DNA from: Chthoniobacterales bacterium
GTDB taxonomy: Bacteria > Verrucomicrobiota > Verrucomicrobiia > Chthoniobacterales > UBA10450
Assembly: GCA_013695925.1 (NCBI GenBank)
Contig: JACCZO010000189.1
Location: 1 to 5,196 of the forward strand
DNA length: 5,196 nt
Direction of reading: 5' to 3'
Shown here: piece by piece, positions 1-5,196 of the stretch
Position numbering within the stretch: the first letter of the stretch is position 1
How the letters are laid out: each line of letters opens with the position of its first letter
Notes under the pieces: model-generated
Databases searched by the model: none
Told to the model about the DNA's origin: nothing
Seen by the model: the letters and a program-made list of their open reading frames with translations, nothing else
Translations under genes and position numbers: made by a program

Positions 1-1057
1 AGCGGAGGGCAAAGGCGGTCGTCTCGATCAATTGCTGGAGGGCGTTGGAGGAACTGCCGGCCAGGTTCTGGATCTGCGGCAGCCCGCTCCAGGCGAAGAT
101 AACGACGAGACAGGGGAAACCGAAAAGAAGCGCGAGTTGGAGCGCGACCTGCCCGCGGTTGCGCAGAAAGAGGAGCCAGCGCCGCCGGAGGAGGATGAAA
201 AACTGCGCAAAAAAATCCGGCGTGCGGACTTCCGTTGGGCTTTCCGCGGTGTCGTTAGGCAAAATCGCGGCGCGCGGCGCGTAGTGGCCCGCCCGCGCCT
301 GCCAAAGCTCCTGCCACTCCTCGGCCGGTCGCGTGCCGAGGGTGGGGAAGAGCAGTTCCGGATTATCGATCTGAAAATAGTCGCCTAACGAAGCCGGCGC
401 GGCCTGGTAAACCACCCGGCCTTCATAGAGGACGGTGACGGTGTCGTGCAGCTCGAGATGGCGCAGGCTGTGGGTCACGGAAATGACCGTGCGCTGCTCG
501 ATGGTCGAGAGGTGATGAAGGAGATGCACGATTTCGCTCTCCGCCTTCGGATCGAGCCCGCTCGTCACTTCATCACAGAGGAGGAAGTGCGGTTCGCTCA
601 CCATCTCGAGGGCGAGGGCCAGCCGCCGTTTCTGGCCGCCGGAGAGCAGGCCGACCCGGCGGTCTGCGATCTCCGCCAGCCCGACCTCGGTCAGGAAATG
701 GGTCGTGCGTTCTTCCCGCTCCTCCGCGCTTAATCCGCTGACCCGCAGGCTGAGCGCGCTCTCGATGCTCTCTGCCACCGTCAGGAGATCGAAGGCGATG
801 CCAAATTGCGGGACGTAACCGATCTCGTTAGGCGCGAGATCGTGCCGGCTGAGATCGCGCCCGGCCCAGTAGACGCCGCCTTCGTCCGGCTGATGCACCC
901 CGGCGATCGCCTTCAGGAGCGTGCTCTTGCCGCAGCCCGACGGCCCGACCACGGCGTGCAATTGACCGGGCGCAAAGTGCGCCGTGATCGAGTTCAGCAG
1001 CCGGCTTTCCGTCGCCGCCCGGCTGGAGACGACGCTAACCTCGCGCAATTCGAGCAT
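1..1057 (-). CDS. ABC transporter, ATPase fused to ABC-2/ABCG-type permease (partial, C-terminus missing)
   Basis: The visible 352 residues are the front of a half-transporter that would use ATP to move a substrate across the inner membrane. All ATPase motifs are intact: Walker A GPSGCGKST (38-46), Q-loop Gln84, signature LSGGQ (138-142), Walker B LLCDE (159-163), D-loop SGLD (166-169) and switch His196. A linker follows (about 220-280), then a basic stretch (RRRW, 291-294) and a first hydrophobic membrane segment at about 303-323. This ATPase-then-membrane order on one chain is typical of ABCG-like/ABC-2 exporters, and the remaining membrane helices should lie left of base 1. The start is the ATG at 1055-1057 (MLELREV), because no usable in-frame start lies upstream; I see no strong Shine-Dalgarno. 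It diverges from the AsmA-like gene across 45 bp. The substrate cannot be read from the sequence. The family call is strong and the ABCG-like subtype is inference. Confidence 0.93.
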   Translation of the reverse strand, partial: MLELREVSVVSSRAATESRLLNSITAHFAPGQLHAVVGPSGCGKSTLLKAIAGVHQPDEGGVYWAGRDLSRHDLAPNEIGYVPQFGIAFDLLTVAESIESALSLRVSGLSAEEREERTTHFLTEVGLAEIADRRVGLLSGGQKRRLALALEMVSEPHFLLCDEVTSGLDPKAESEIVHLLHHLSTIEQRTVISVTHSLRHLELHDTVTVLYEGRVVYQAAPASLGDYFQIDNPELLFPTLGTRPAEEWQELWQARAGHYAPRAAILPNDTAESPTEVRTPDFFAQFFILLRRRWLLFLRNRGQVALQLALLFGFPCLVVIFAWSGLPQIQNLAGSSSNALQQLIETTAFALR

Positions 1058-1102
1058 GATGGTTGGGATCGTGGCGCATCTGCGGTAGCTTGGCGAGGCG
1101 CT
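1058..1102. promoter_or_regulatory. Short divergent intergenic region between ABC transporter and AsmA-like gene
   Basis: Only 45 bp separate the two divergent start codons. That is too short for two complete independent promoters with leaders, so promoters for either gene must overlap each other or extend into the opposing coding sequence. No convincing -35/-10 pair is visible. The only recognisable signal is GAGG at 1095-1098, four bases before the ATG at 1103, a plausible but closely spaced ribosome binding site for the rightward gene. The promoter role is inferred from gene arrangement alone. Confidence 0.4.
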
Positions 1103-2425
1103 ATGACGAGATTTGAGCGAGGCACGGTCTGGGCCGTTTTTCTTTTTCTTGGGCTTCTCGTGGTGGTGGCCTTTTTCGCCCGCGCCGCGGCCGGTCGCTA
1201 CCTCGGGAGCGGGCGTTTCCGGCAGCAGATCACGCATGCGGTCGACCAGGAATTGAAGGCGAAGGGCACCTTTCAGCCGCTCCGTTTCACCGACGGCACT
1301 TTTTATTCCGACGGCTTTGTTGCCAATGGAACAGGACGGGCGTTTTTCTCCGAGCTGCGGGCCGATCAAATTCGCGCGGTTGTAAACTGGCGCGGGCTGC
1401 TCGATCGCCGCTGGGAAGTGAACGAGCTGCACATTCAGAATCTTGAGGTCCGATTTGCGGGCCGGATGCCGGCGGAAAGAGCGCGGACGACAGGGCCGGC
1501 GAGGCCGGCGGCGCAAAAACAGAGTTCCTGGAAACTCGACCTGCGCAGAGCCGAGATCGCGCAATCAGCCTGGCATTGGGGCAGCCCGCCCGCGACGGCT
1601 GGCAGCCTAACGAAAAGCGGATTCACCCTCACCCCGGACCACGGTGCCTGGCTGCTCGAGGCCAGTAGCGGCACGCTCACGCAAAGCGGCTGGCCCGTCC
1701 TGACGATCGAATCGGCGAAACTGCGCTACACCGGCGCGTCGCTTTTCGTGACCGAGAGCGCCCTGCGCGCGGGCGACGGGCGGCTCAATGTCGATGGTGA
1801 AATTGCCTTTGACCGCGCCGCCGATCTCCGGGTGCGGCTCGACCAAGTCGACTTCGCGCCGCTCATGCCGGCCGACTGGCGTTTGCGTTTGCGCGGGAAA
1901 ATTGCGGGGACGGTGAAATTGCATGCGCCGCTCCCGCAAGGCGCGCTCCGAATCGAGGGCGACCTGCAACTGGTCGAGGGCCAGCTCGAGGCCTTGCCGG
2001 TGCTCGACCAGATCGCGGCCTTCACCCGCACGGAGCGGTTTCGGCGGCTTGCGCTAACGCGCGGCTCACTCACTTTCAGCAACGAAGGCGACCGTACGGT
2101 GGTGCAGAACCTGTTACTGGAATCCGCCGGGCTAATGCGGGTCGAGGGCAGTTGCACGATCGCGCAGAAAAAGATCGACGGCGTTTTCCAGATCGGCGTG
2201 ACCGCGGCCAGCCTGCAATGGCTGCCCGGCTCGCAGGCGCGCGTCTTCACCGTGGCGCGCGACGGTTATTTTTGGACGCCGGTGCGGGTGAGCGGCCCGA
2301 TCGAACATCCGCACGAAGACCTGACGAAACGGCTGCTCGCGGCTGCGGCGAGCGAGCTTTTGCAAGACTCCGAGGGCGCCTTGGAAGAGGCGGCCAAGAC
2401 TTTGCTCGACCTCATTCCGCGCTAA
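1103..2425 (+). CDS. AsmA-like membrane-anchored envelope protein
   Basis: This 440-residue protein has a short basic N-terminus (MTRFERG) followed by one hydrophobic segment at about 8-30. That fits a signal anchor holding a large periplasmic domain to the inner membrane. The rest is rich in alternating beta-type sequence. The C-terminal part (about 260-405) resembles the AsmA-like C-terminal region: a repeated 'G-x-hydrophobic-x-hydrophobic' strand pattern (GDLQLVEGQLEALPVLDQIA, then LTRGSLTFS, NLLLESAGLMRVEG and VRVSGPIEHP), ending in a charged helical tail (405-440). AsmA/TamB-type proteins are linked to lipid transport and outer-membrane homeostasis; the role here is inferred. The frame is open leftward to 806, but that part lies antisense over the ABC ATPase and lacks such character. 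The ATG at 1103 has GAGG four bases ahead and gives the natural membrane anchor. It ends tail to tail with the exported-protein gene, sharing four bases. Confidence 0.82.
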   Translation: MTRFERGTVWAVFLFLGLLVVVAFFARAAAGRYLGSGRFRQQITHAVDQELKAKGTFQPLRFTDGTFYSDGFVANGTGRAFFSELRADQIRAVVNWRGLLDRRWEVNELHIQNLEVRFAGRMPAERARTTGPARPAAQKQSSWKLDLRRAEIAQSAWHWGSPPATAGSLTKSGFTLTPDHGAWLLEASSGTLTQSGWPVLTIESAKLRYTGASLFVTESALRAGDGRLNVDGEIAFDRAADLRVRLDQVDFAPLMPADWRLRLRGKIAGTVKLHAPLPQGALRIEGDLQLVEGQLEALPVLDQIAAFTRTERFRRLALTRGSLTFSNEGDRTVVQNLLLESAGLMRVEGSCTIAQKKIDGVFQIGVTAASLQWLPGSQARVFTVARDGYFWTPVRVSGPIEHPHEDLTKRLLAAAASELLQDSEGALEEAAKTLLDLIPR

Positions 2426-2937
2426 TCGGGCAGCTTGAAGGTCGCCGTCACGCCCGATTCAAAGGCGCCCTGCGCGCTGCTGAAAATTTGTTTTAGCTGC
2501 TCTTCGCTTTCGACCCGGTACTCGATCGAATGTGCGTGGGTGGTCGTCGGATAGGTTTTCACCACGCGTTGCCAGACTTTGTCGGCCCCGACGCGCTGCC
2601 CGGCTTCTTTTGCGAGATCGCTAATGCGGTCGACCGTGGATTGCCCGACGCCGAGCGGCGATTTGGCTGCTGTCGGCTCGAGGTAATAGAAGCGCACCGT
2701 CATGTTGCCCTGAGTGTCGACATTCACCTCGTTCACCCGCGCCGCGCCATCCACGATGTATTCGTGGCTGCTGACCGAAACGATGGAGCGGATTGCGACT
2801 TCGTAAGTGCCGCCGGGCAATTCGCAGCGCCAATAAGGCAGCCGCGGCTCCGGCGTCGCGCTCGGGGAAGGCGACGGCGTCTGGGCGTGGGCGGTCGCGG
2901 CCAGGGCGAGAAAAATTGGCAACCAGAGTGTTCTCAT
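2422..2937 (-). CDS. Small exported protein of unknown function
   Basis: I do not recognise the family. The 171-residue product begins with a clear Sec signal peptide: MR, a hydrophobic core (LWLPIFLALAA, 4-14) and a probable signal peptidase I site after AHA (16-18). A low-complexity linker rich in Pro, Ser and Thr follows (about 19-31), then a compact domain (about 34-171). The mature part has one cysteine (Cys38), so it has no internal disulfide, and there is no lipobox. The domain begins YWRCELPGGTYEVAIRSIVS and ends in a beta-like stretch (VTATFKLPD). The start is taken at 2937 because AGGA sits five bases upstream and the signal peptide then has normal length. In-frame ATGs at 2943 and 2964 would add seven to nine residues with poorer ribosome-site spacing. 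Its stop overlaps that of the AsmA-like gene. Export is well supported; the function is unknown. Confidence 0.8.
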   Translation of the reverse strand: MRTLWLPIFLALAATAHAQTPSPSPSATPEPRLPYWRCELPGGTYEVAIRSIVSVSSHEYIVDGAARVNEVNVDTQGNMTVRFYYLEPTAAKSPLGVGQSTVDRISDLAKEAGQRVGADKVWQRVVKTYPTTTHAHSIEYRVESEEQLKQIFSSAQGAFESGVTATFKLPD

Positions 2938-2942
2938 CGTCA

Positions 2943-2947
2943 TCCTA
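2943..2947 (-). promoter_or_regulatory. Ribosome binding site deciding the start of the exported protein
   Basis: On the minus strand this reads TAGGA, with the AGGA core five bases ahead of the ATG at 2935-2937. The in-frame ATG at 2941-2943 overlaps this motif, and the one at 2962-2964 has its purine run (CAGG) directly abutting the codon, so both are less likely starts. Confidence 0.5.
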
Positions 2948-3093
2948 AAAAGCGGGCGCTTCATCCTGCCGATTCCGCATCGAGCGGCAAGCCGATTCGG
3001 CGCCGACGGCCTGAGATTGGGTCGCGATTAGCCCTCCCGCGCTCCCGACTGGTAGCGATTCTTGCCATGGTCATTTTCGCTTGGTTAATTTCG

Positions 3094-3138
3094 AAAGGTG
3101 GAAAGGTGGGTCGTCGGGGTCGGGTGGGTCGTCGGGGG
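3094..3138 (+). repeat. G-rich compound tandem repeat with quadruplex-forming spacing
   Basis: Two tandem copies of AAAGGTGG (3094-3101 and 3102-3109) run into an 18-bp unit present about 1.8 times: GGTGGGTCGTCGGGG at 3105-3119 and again at 3123-3137. The plus strand has five runs of three or more G (3108-3110, 3116-3119, 3122-3124, 3126-3128, 3134-3138) separated by loops of 5, 2, 1 and 5 bases. This meets the usual G3-N1-7 rule for an intramolecular quadruplex, and a further GGGG follows at 3141. The repeat is directly visible; folding in the cell is inference. It lies about 160 bp upstream of the exported-protein start and on the template strand for minus-strand transcription. Confidence 0.75.
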
Positions 3139-3147
3139 AAGGGGCAG

Positions 3148-3270
3148 TCAGCCCCGTCCGGCACATCCATCGAATAGACGAGCCTGGCGTTCGCCTTCCT
3201 TGGCGCGTTTGCGCACGTCGTAATGGCGGGGCTTAGCGGTGGACCCGCTGCGGTAGAAGAGATCTTGTTT
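3148..3270 (-). other. In-frame open stretch after the nucleotidyltransferase stop; possible gene remnant
   Basis: Directly after the TAA of the nucleotidyltransferase gene, the same frame stays open for 40 codons (KQDLFYRSGSTAKPRHYDVR, continuing basic and polar) to a TGA at 3148-3150. The first two thirds look protein-like and mostly use C or G in third position; the last dozen codons do not. There is no ATG, only a GTG at the 19th codon without a ribosome site. I do not recognise the peptide. It could be a decayed gene fragment, part of an intergenic repeat, or chance in GC-rich DNA. Readthrough is unlikely, because the preceding protein already ends where, from memory, its relatives end. 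Confidence 0.25.
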
Positions 3271-3876
3271 TTAGCCCCCGGGCGTCGCCAGGATTTCTTC
3301 CAACCGCCTGCGCAAGAGTTCCGGCAGTCGCGGCAGCCAGGTCGCATTCACCAAGCCGACTGAAACCAGGTCGCGCAGGTGCACCCGGTCCTTGTCGCGC
3401 CAGGCTGATAGTTTCATCCGCACCAGCGCTTCCAGGCTGATCAGGCGGAAATGTTCCGTCTCTTCACCCTCTTGGATGAGAGCATTCGGTTCCGGTTGAT
3501 CAGGACGGGTCTTTTCACCGGCGAACACAATATGAACGGCGTCGCCCACCCGCCCTTCGGGGCCGTCGAGAAAGACATCAAGCGCGCCGGCGCGCCCGAG
3601 GGAGGCGACGCGGCGATAATGAAATCCGGCCGCCTCCAACGCAGCGGCGGCCGCCGTAAGATCGCTCCGACGAAGCAGGAGGTCGACGTCTCGGGTGTTG
3701 CGCACCGCGGTTTCGTCAGCGCGCGAAACCCAGGCGGCAACGGCGTTGCCGCCGACCACTGCGTAAGGCACGCCCGCCGCCTTGAGGGCCGCAGCGGCAC
3801 GGAGAAGCCGGCGGCGGACGTTCTCAACGCCATTGCTCATACGTTGCCATGAGACGGGCGATAGAGTGTTACGCAT
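3271..3876 (-). CDS. Stand-alone nucleotidyltransferase-fold protein
   Basis: The 201-residue product has the signature of a minimal nucleotidyltransferase. A glycine pair in VVGGNAVAAW (40-49) is followed by TRDVDLLL (61-68), whose Asp63 and Asp65 would bind the metal ions. A third acidic residue may be Asp100, Asp104 or Asp112 (in LDVFLDG and VGDAVHIVF). The pattern resembles the broad group that includes AbiEii/MNT-type toxins and many uncharacterised bacterial proteins. The transferred nucleotide and the target are unknown. The C-terminal part (SLEALVRMKLSAWRDKDRVH, about 147-166, then the last 35 residues) is helical. The start is the ATG at 3876, which has GAGGTG five bases ahead; the ATG at 3840 has no comparable site. 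The frame is open further, to 4098, but that would overlap the peptidase gene. No antitoxin-like partner adjoins it, so a toxin role is only a possibility. Confidence 0.8.
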   Translation of the reverse strand: MRNTLSPVSWQRMSNGVENVRRRLLRAAAALKAAGVPYAVVGGNAVAAWVSRADETAVRNTRDVDLLLRRSDLTAAAAALEAAGFHYRRVASLGRAGALDVFLDGPEGRVGDAVHIVFAGEKTRPDQPEPNALIQEGEETEHFRLISLEALVRMKLSAWRDKDRVHLRDLVSVGLVNATWLPRLPELLRRRLEEILATPGG

Positions 3877-3881
3877 GATGG

Positions 3882-3887
3882 CACCTC
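3882..3887 (-). promoter_or_regulatory. Ribosome binding site deciding the nucleotidyltransferase start
   Basis: The minus strand reads GAGGTG, the best Shine-Dalgarno match in the window, with five bases between it and the ATG at 3874-3876. It decides against both the longer open frame up to 4098 and the internal ATG at 3840. Confidence 0.65.
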
Positions 3888-3961
3888 GGGTTCCTTTGCT
3901 GGCCGCTGCCACATCATACCCGGACTCAAGAGGTTTGCGAGTAGACCAGGGAGCACCTACT

Positions 3962-3977
3962 CCGATCGCGAGATCGG
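3962..3977. repeat. Perfect hairpin with GCGA tetraloop
   Basis: CCGATC and GATCGG pair perfectly around GCGA, a GNRA-type tetraloop on the plus strand; a T-G wobble (3961/3978) could extend the stem. It sits 35 bp before the peptidase start. No T-run follows on either strand, so it is not a classic terminator. An operator-like site, a leader RNA hairpin or a dispersed intergenic repeat are all possible. Confidence 0.5.
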
Positions 3978-4012
3978 GATGACAGGATTGCATTTCGCGC
4001 CGAGATAATCCG

Positions 4013-5196
4013 GTGGACGAAGCGAAAATCCCGACGCGCGAGGAATTCCCCGAGGCCGATAAGTGGGATCTCTCGCACCTTTTCAGCAGCGCCGACAAAT
4101 GGAGTGAAGACTTTGCCTGGATCCAGGCGACCTATCCGCGCCTAACGACGTGGAAAGGACGGGTCGGGGAATCCGCCGGAACCCTGGCGGAGGTGCTCGA
4201 GTTCGACAAGACGCTCGATCTGAAAATCGAGCGGGTCTATCACTACGCCTCGCTCCAGCTGGCGGAGGACAGTTCGAATCCCGCCTTTCTCTCGCGCATG
4301 GGGCAGCTCCAGAATCTGCTCACCACGATTGGCGAAGTCACCTCCTTCATCGTCCCGGAAATCCAGGCGATCGAAGACGAAAAGTTTGCGGAATTTCTTA
4401 AGGATCAGGCGCTGGCGGAATGGCGAGTCCGGCTGCGCAAGATCCGCCGGATGAAGCCGCACGTGCTTTCGGAAAAGGAAGAGCGGCTCCTCGCCCTCGG
4501 GAGCGCCGCGCTGGACGGTTACGATGACGCTTTTTCGCAGCTGACCGATGTCGACATGAAGTTTGGCACCCTGCGCGACGAGAAAGGCGAGGAGCGCCCG
4601 CTCACGCAAAGCTCCTACAGCAGCTTCCTGGTGAAGCGCGATCACGCGTTGCGGAAACGCGCCTTCCACCAGTTCTACGCCGAGTTCCAGGATCACCAGT
4701 TCACCCTCGCGAGTTCGCTTTCCTATTCGGTGAAAGCGGATGTTTTTCGGGCGCGGGCGCGGAATTATCCCTCGGCCCTGGAGGCCTCGCTTTTCAAGGA
4801 CGACATTCCGCCGGCGGTTTACGACGCGCTCATCGGATCCGTCAGGCAGAATTTGCAGCCTCTCTTTCGTTACTACGAATTGCGCCGGCGCGTTCTCGGG
4901 CTGGCGGAGCTGCATCCCTACGACACCTATGTGCCGCTGGTGGCGGAGATCGAGACCAACATTTCCTTCGACGAAGCGATCACCGACGTGCTCGCCTCGC
5001 TGGCGCCGTTAGGCGGGGAATACGTCGAGGCATTAGGCGCGGGGCTGCGCGGGCGCTGGTGCGATCGTTATGAATCGAAAGGGAAACGGAGCGGCGCTTT
5101 TTCTTCCGGCAGCTACGGCGCGCCGCCCTACATCCTGATGAACTACAAGCCCGACGTCTTCTCCGACGTTTACACCCTGGCCCACGAAGCGGGGCA
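4013..5196 (+). CDS. pepF: Oligoendopeptidase F, M3 family zinc metallopeptidase (partial, C-terminus missing)
   Basis: This is a cytosolic zinc peptidase that cuts short peptides, as in peptide recycling. The visible 394 residues match the M3B layout. The N-terminus has the typical KWDLSHLF (17-24). A helical N-terminal region follows (to about 190). The catalytic domain begins near 195, with the recognisable KRSGAFSSGSY (358-368), PPYILMNY (371-378) and YTLAHEAG (387-394). The last full codons plus the trailing CA give the zinc-binding HEAGH, so the window ends inside the active site. Family members are about 550-600 residues, so roughly a third is missing. The start is the GTG at 4013: the frame is closed by TGA at 3980, and no ATG lies between. 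The ribosome site is weak. No signal peptide is seen. The gene diverges from the nucleotidyltransferase and shows no operon partner in this window. Confidence 0.93.
   Translation, partial: MDEAKIPTREEFPEADKWDLSHLFSSADKWSEDFAWIQATYPRLTTWKGRVGESAGTLAEVLEFDKTLDLKIERVYHYASLQLAEDSSNPAFLSRMGQLQNLLTTIGEVTSFIVPEIQAIEDEKFAEFLKDQALAEWRVRLRKIRRMKPHVLSEKEERLLALGSAALDGYDDAFSQLTDVDMKFGTLRDEKGEERPLTQSSYSSFLVKRDHALRKRAFHQFYAEFQDHQFTLASSLSYSVKADVFRARARNYPSALEASLFKDDIPPAVYDALIGSVRQNLQPLFRYYELRRRVLGLAELHPYDTYVPLVAEIETNISFDEAITDVLASLAPLGGEYVEALGAGLRGRWCDRYESKGKRSGAFSSGSYGAPPYILMNYKPDVFSDVYTLAHEAG

Larger units (their letters stand above)
2938..3270. other. 333-bp intergenic stretch without a convincing gene
   Basis: This lies between the start of the exported-protein gene and the stop of the nucleotidyltransferase gene, both on the minus strand. 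From left to right it holds the AGGA ribosome site (2943-2947), two copies of GCCGATTC (2968-2975 and 2991-2998), an A/T-richer patch around 3070-3095, a G-rich compound tandem repeat (3094-3138), a small GC hairpin (GGGGC/GCCCC, 3141-3155), and an open minus-strand stretch (3148-3270) in the frame of the nucleotidyltransferase past its stop. No stem followed by a T-run is seen, so I cannot place a terminator. The promoter for the exported protein should lie here, but no good -35/-10 pair is visible. Confidence 0.55.
3877..4012. promoter_or_regulatory. Divergent intergenic region between nucleotidyltransferase and oligoendopeptidase F genes
   Basis: This 136-bp gap separates two divergent starts and should contain promoters for both. 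A TATGAT hexamer on the minus strand (3913-3918) could be a -10 box for the leftward gene, but no good -35 lies 17 bases upstream. A perfect hairpin occupies 3962-3977. For the rightward gene the purine stretch GAGA (4002-4005) is at best a weak ribosome site. The promoter role is inferred from arrangement. Confidence 0.4.

Noticed and set aside
806..1102. Leftward 99-residue extension of the AsmA-like gene
   Set aside because: It lies antisense over the ABC ATPase, is rich in Arg, Ala and Pro as antisense translations of GC-rich genes usually are, and would bury the membrane anchor. The ATG at 1103 has a ribosome site and a normal anchor.
2961..3074. 37-codon minus-strand reading frame overlapping the ATG at 2964
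   Set aside because: It is Arg-rich, has no ribosome binding site and uses codons unlike the neighbours. The ATGA overlap with the next frame is probably chance, since the real start of that gene is at 2937.
3141..3155. GGGGC/GCCCC hairpin considered as a terminator for the nucleotidyltransferase gene
   Set aside because: The stem is only five bases and no T-run follows on either strand.
2530..3177. 215-residue plus-strand open frame
   Set aside because: It is largely antisense to the exported-protein gene and then runs through the G-rich repeat; no domain pattern is seen.
2961..3347. 128-residue minus-strand open frame across the intergenic region
   Set aside because: It runs through the G-rich repeat as Pro/Arg low complexity and overlaps the nucleotidyltransferase C-terminus in another frame; it has no protein character.
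3913..3918. TATGAT considered as a promoter -10 box for the nucleotidyltransferase gene
   Set aside because: The hexamer 17 bases upstream (CTCGCA on the minus strand) is a poor -35, so it was mentioned within the intergenic entry but not called separately.
3877..4098. 74-residue N-terminal extension of the nucleotidyltransferase
   Set aside because: It overlaps the start of the peptidase gene and covers an intergenic hairpin. The ATG at 3876 has the strong GAGGTG site.
4142..4915. 257-residue minus-strand open frame
   Set aside because: It is the antisense shadow of the oligoendopeptidase F gene, whose plus-strand translation matches family motifs throughout.

Overview
This GC-rich window carries five protein-coding genes, two of them cut by the window edges. 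Gene style suggests a Gram-negative, probably soil-type bacterium. Verrucomicrobiota is my best guess, from the Pro/Ser/Thr-rich linker behind a signal peptide, the nucleotidyltransferase family and the codon use. No rRNA or other marker is present, so this taxonomy is inference only.

Layout, left to right. (1) On the minus strand, 1-1057 holds the N-terminal 352 residues of an ABC transporter that fuses an ATPase domain to an ABC-2/ABCG-type membrane domain. Its C-terminus lies beyond base 1. (2) Divergent from it, after only 45 bp, 1103-2425 (+) encodes a 440-residue membrane-anchored AsmA-like protein. (3) Tail to tail with that gene, sharing four bases, 2422-2937 (-) encodes a small exported protein of unknown function. 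(4) A 333-bp stretch (2938-3270) has no convincing gene. It holds a G-rich compound tandem repeat with quadruplex-forming spacing and a 40-codon open stretch that continues the frame of the next gene past its stop. (5) 3271-3876 (-) encodes a stand-alone 201-residue nucleotidyltransferase-fold protein. (6) A 136-bp divergent intergenic region contains a perfect hairpin with a GNRA-type loop. (7) From 4013 to the end (+) lies an M3-family oligoendopeptidase F, cut within its zinc-binding HEAGH motif.

The genes do not form an obvious operon or pathway. Three concern the cell envelope or export (ABC exporter, AsmA-like protein, exported protein), one is a cytosolic peptidase, and one is a nucleotidyltransferase of uncertain role. 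I see no CRISPR array, tRNA, rRNA, transposase or phage gene, and no clear undescribed multi-gene system. The most unusual signal is at DNA level: the octamer CGTTAGGC/GCCTAACG occurs six times in 5.2 kb, in three genes, on both strands and in all three codon phases.
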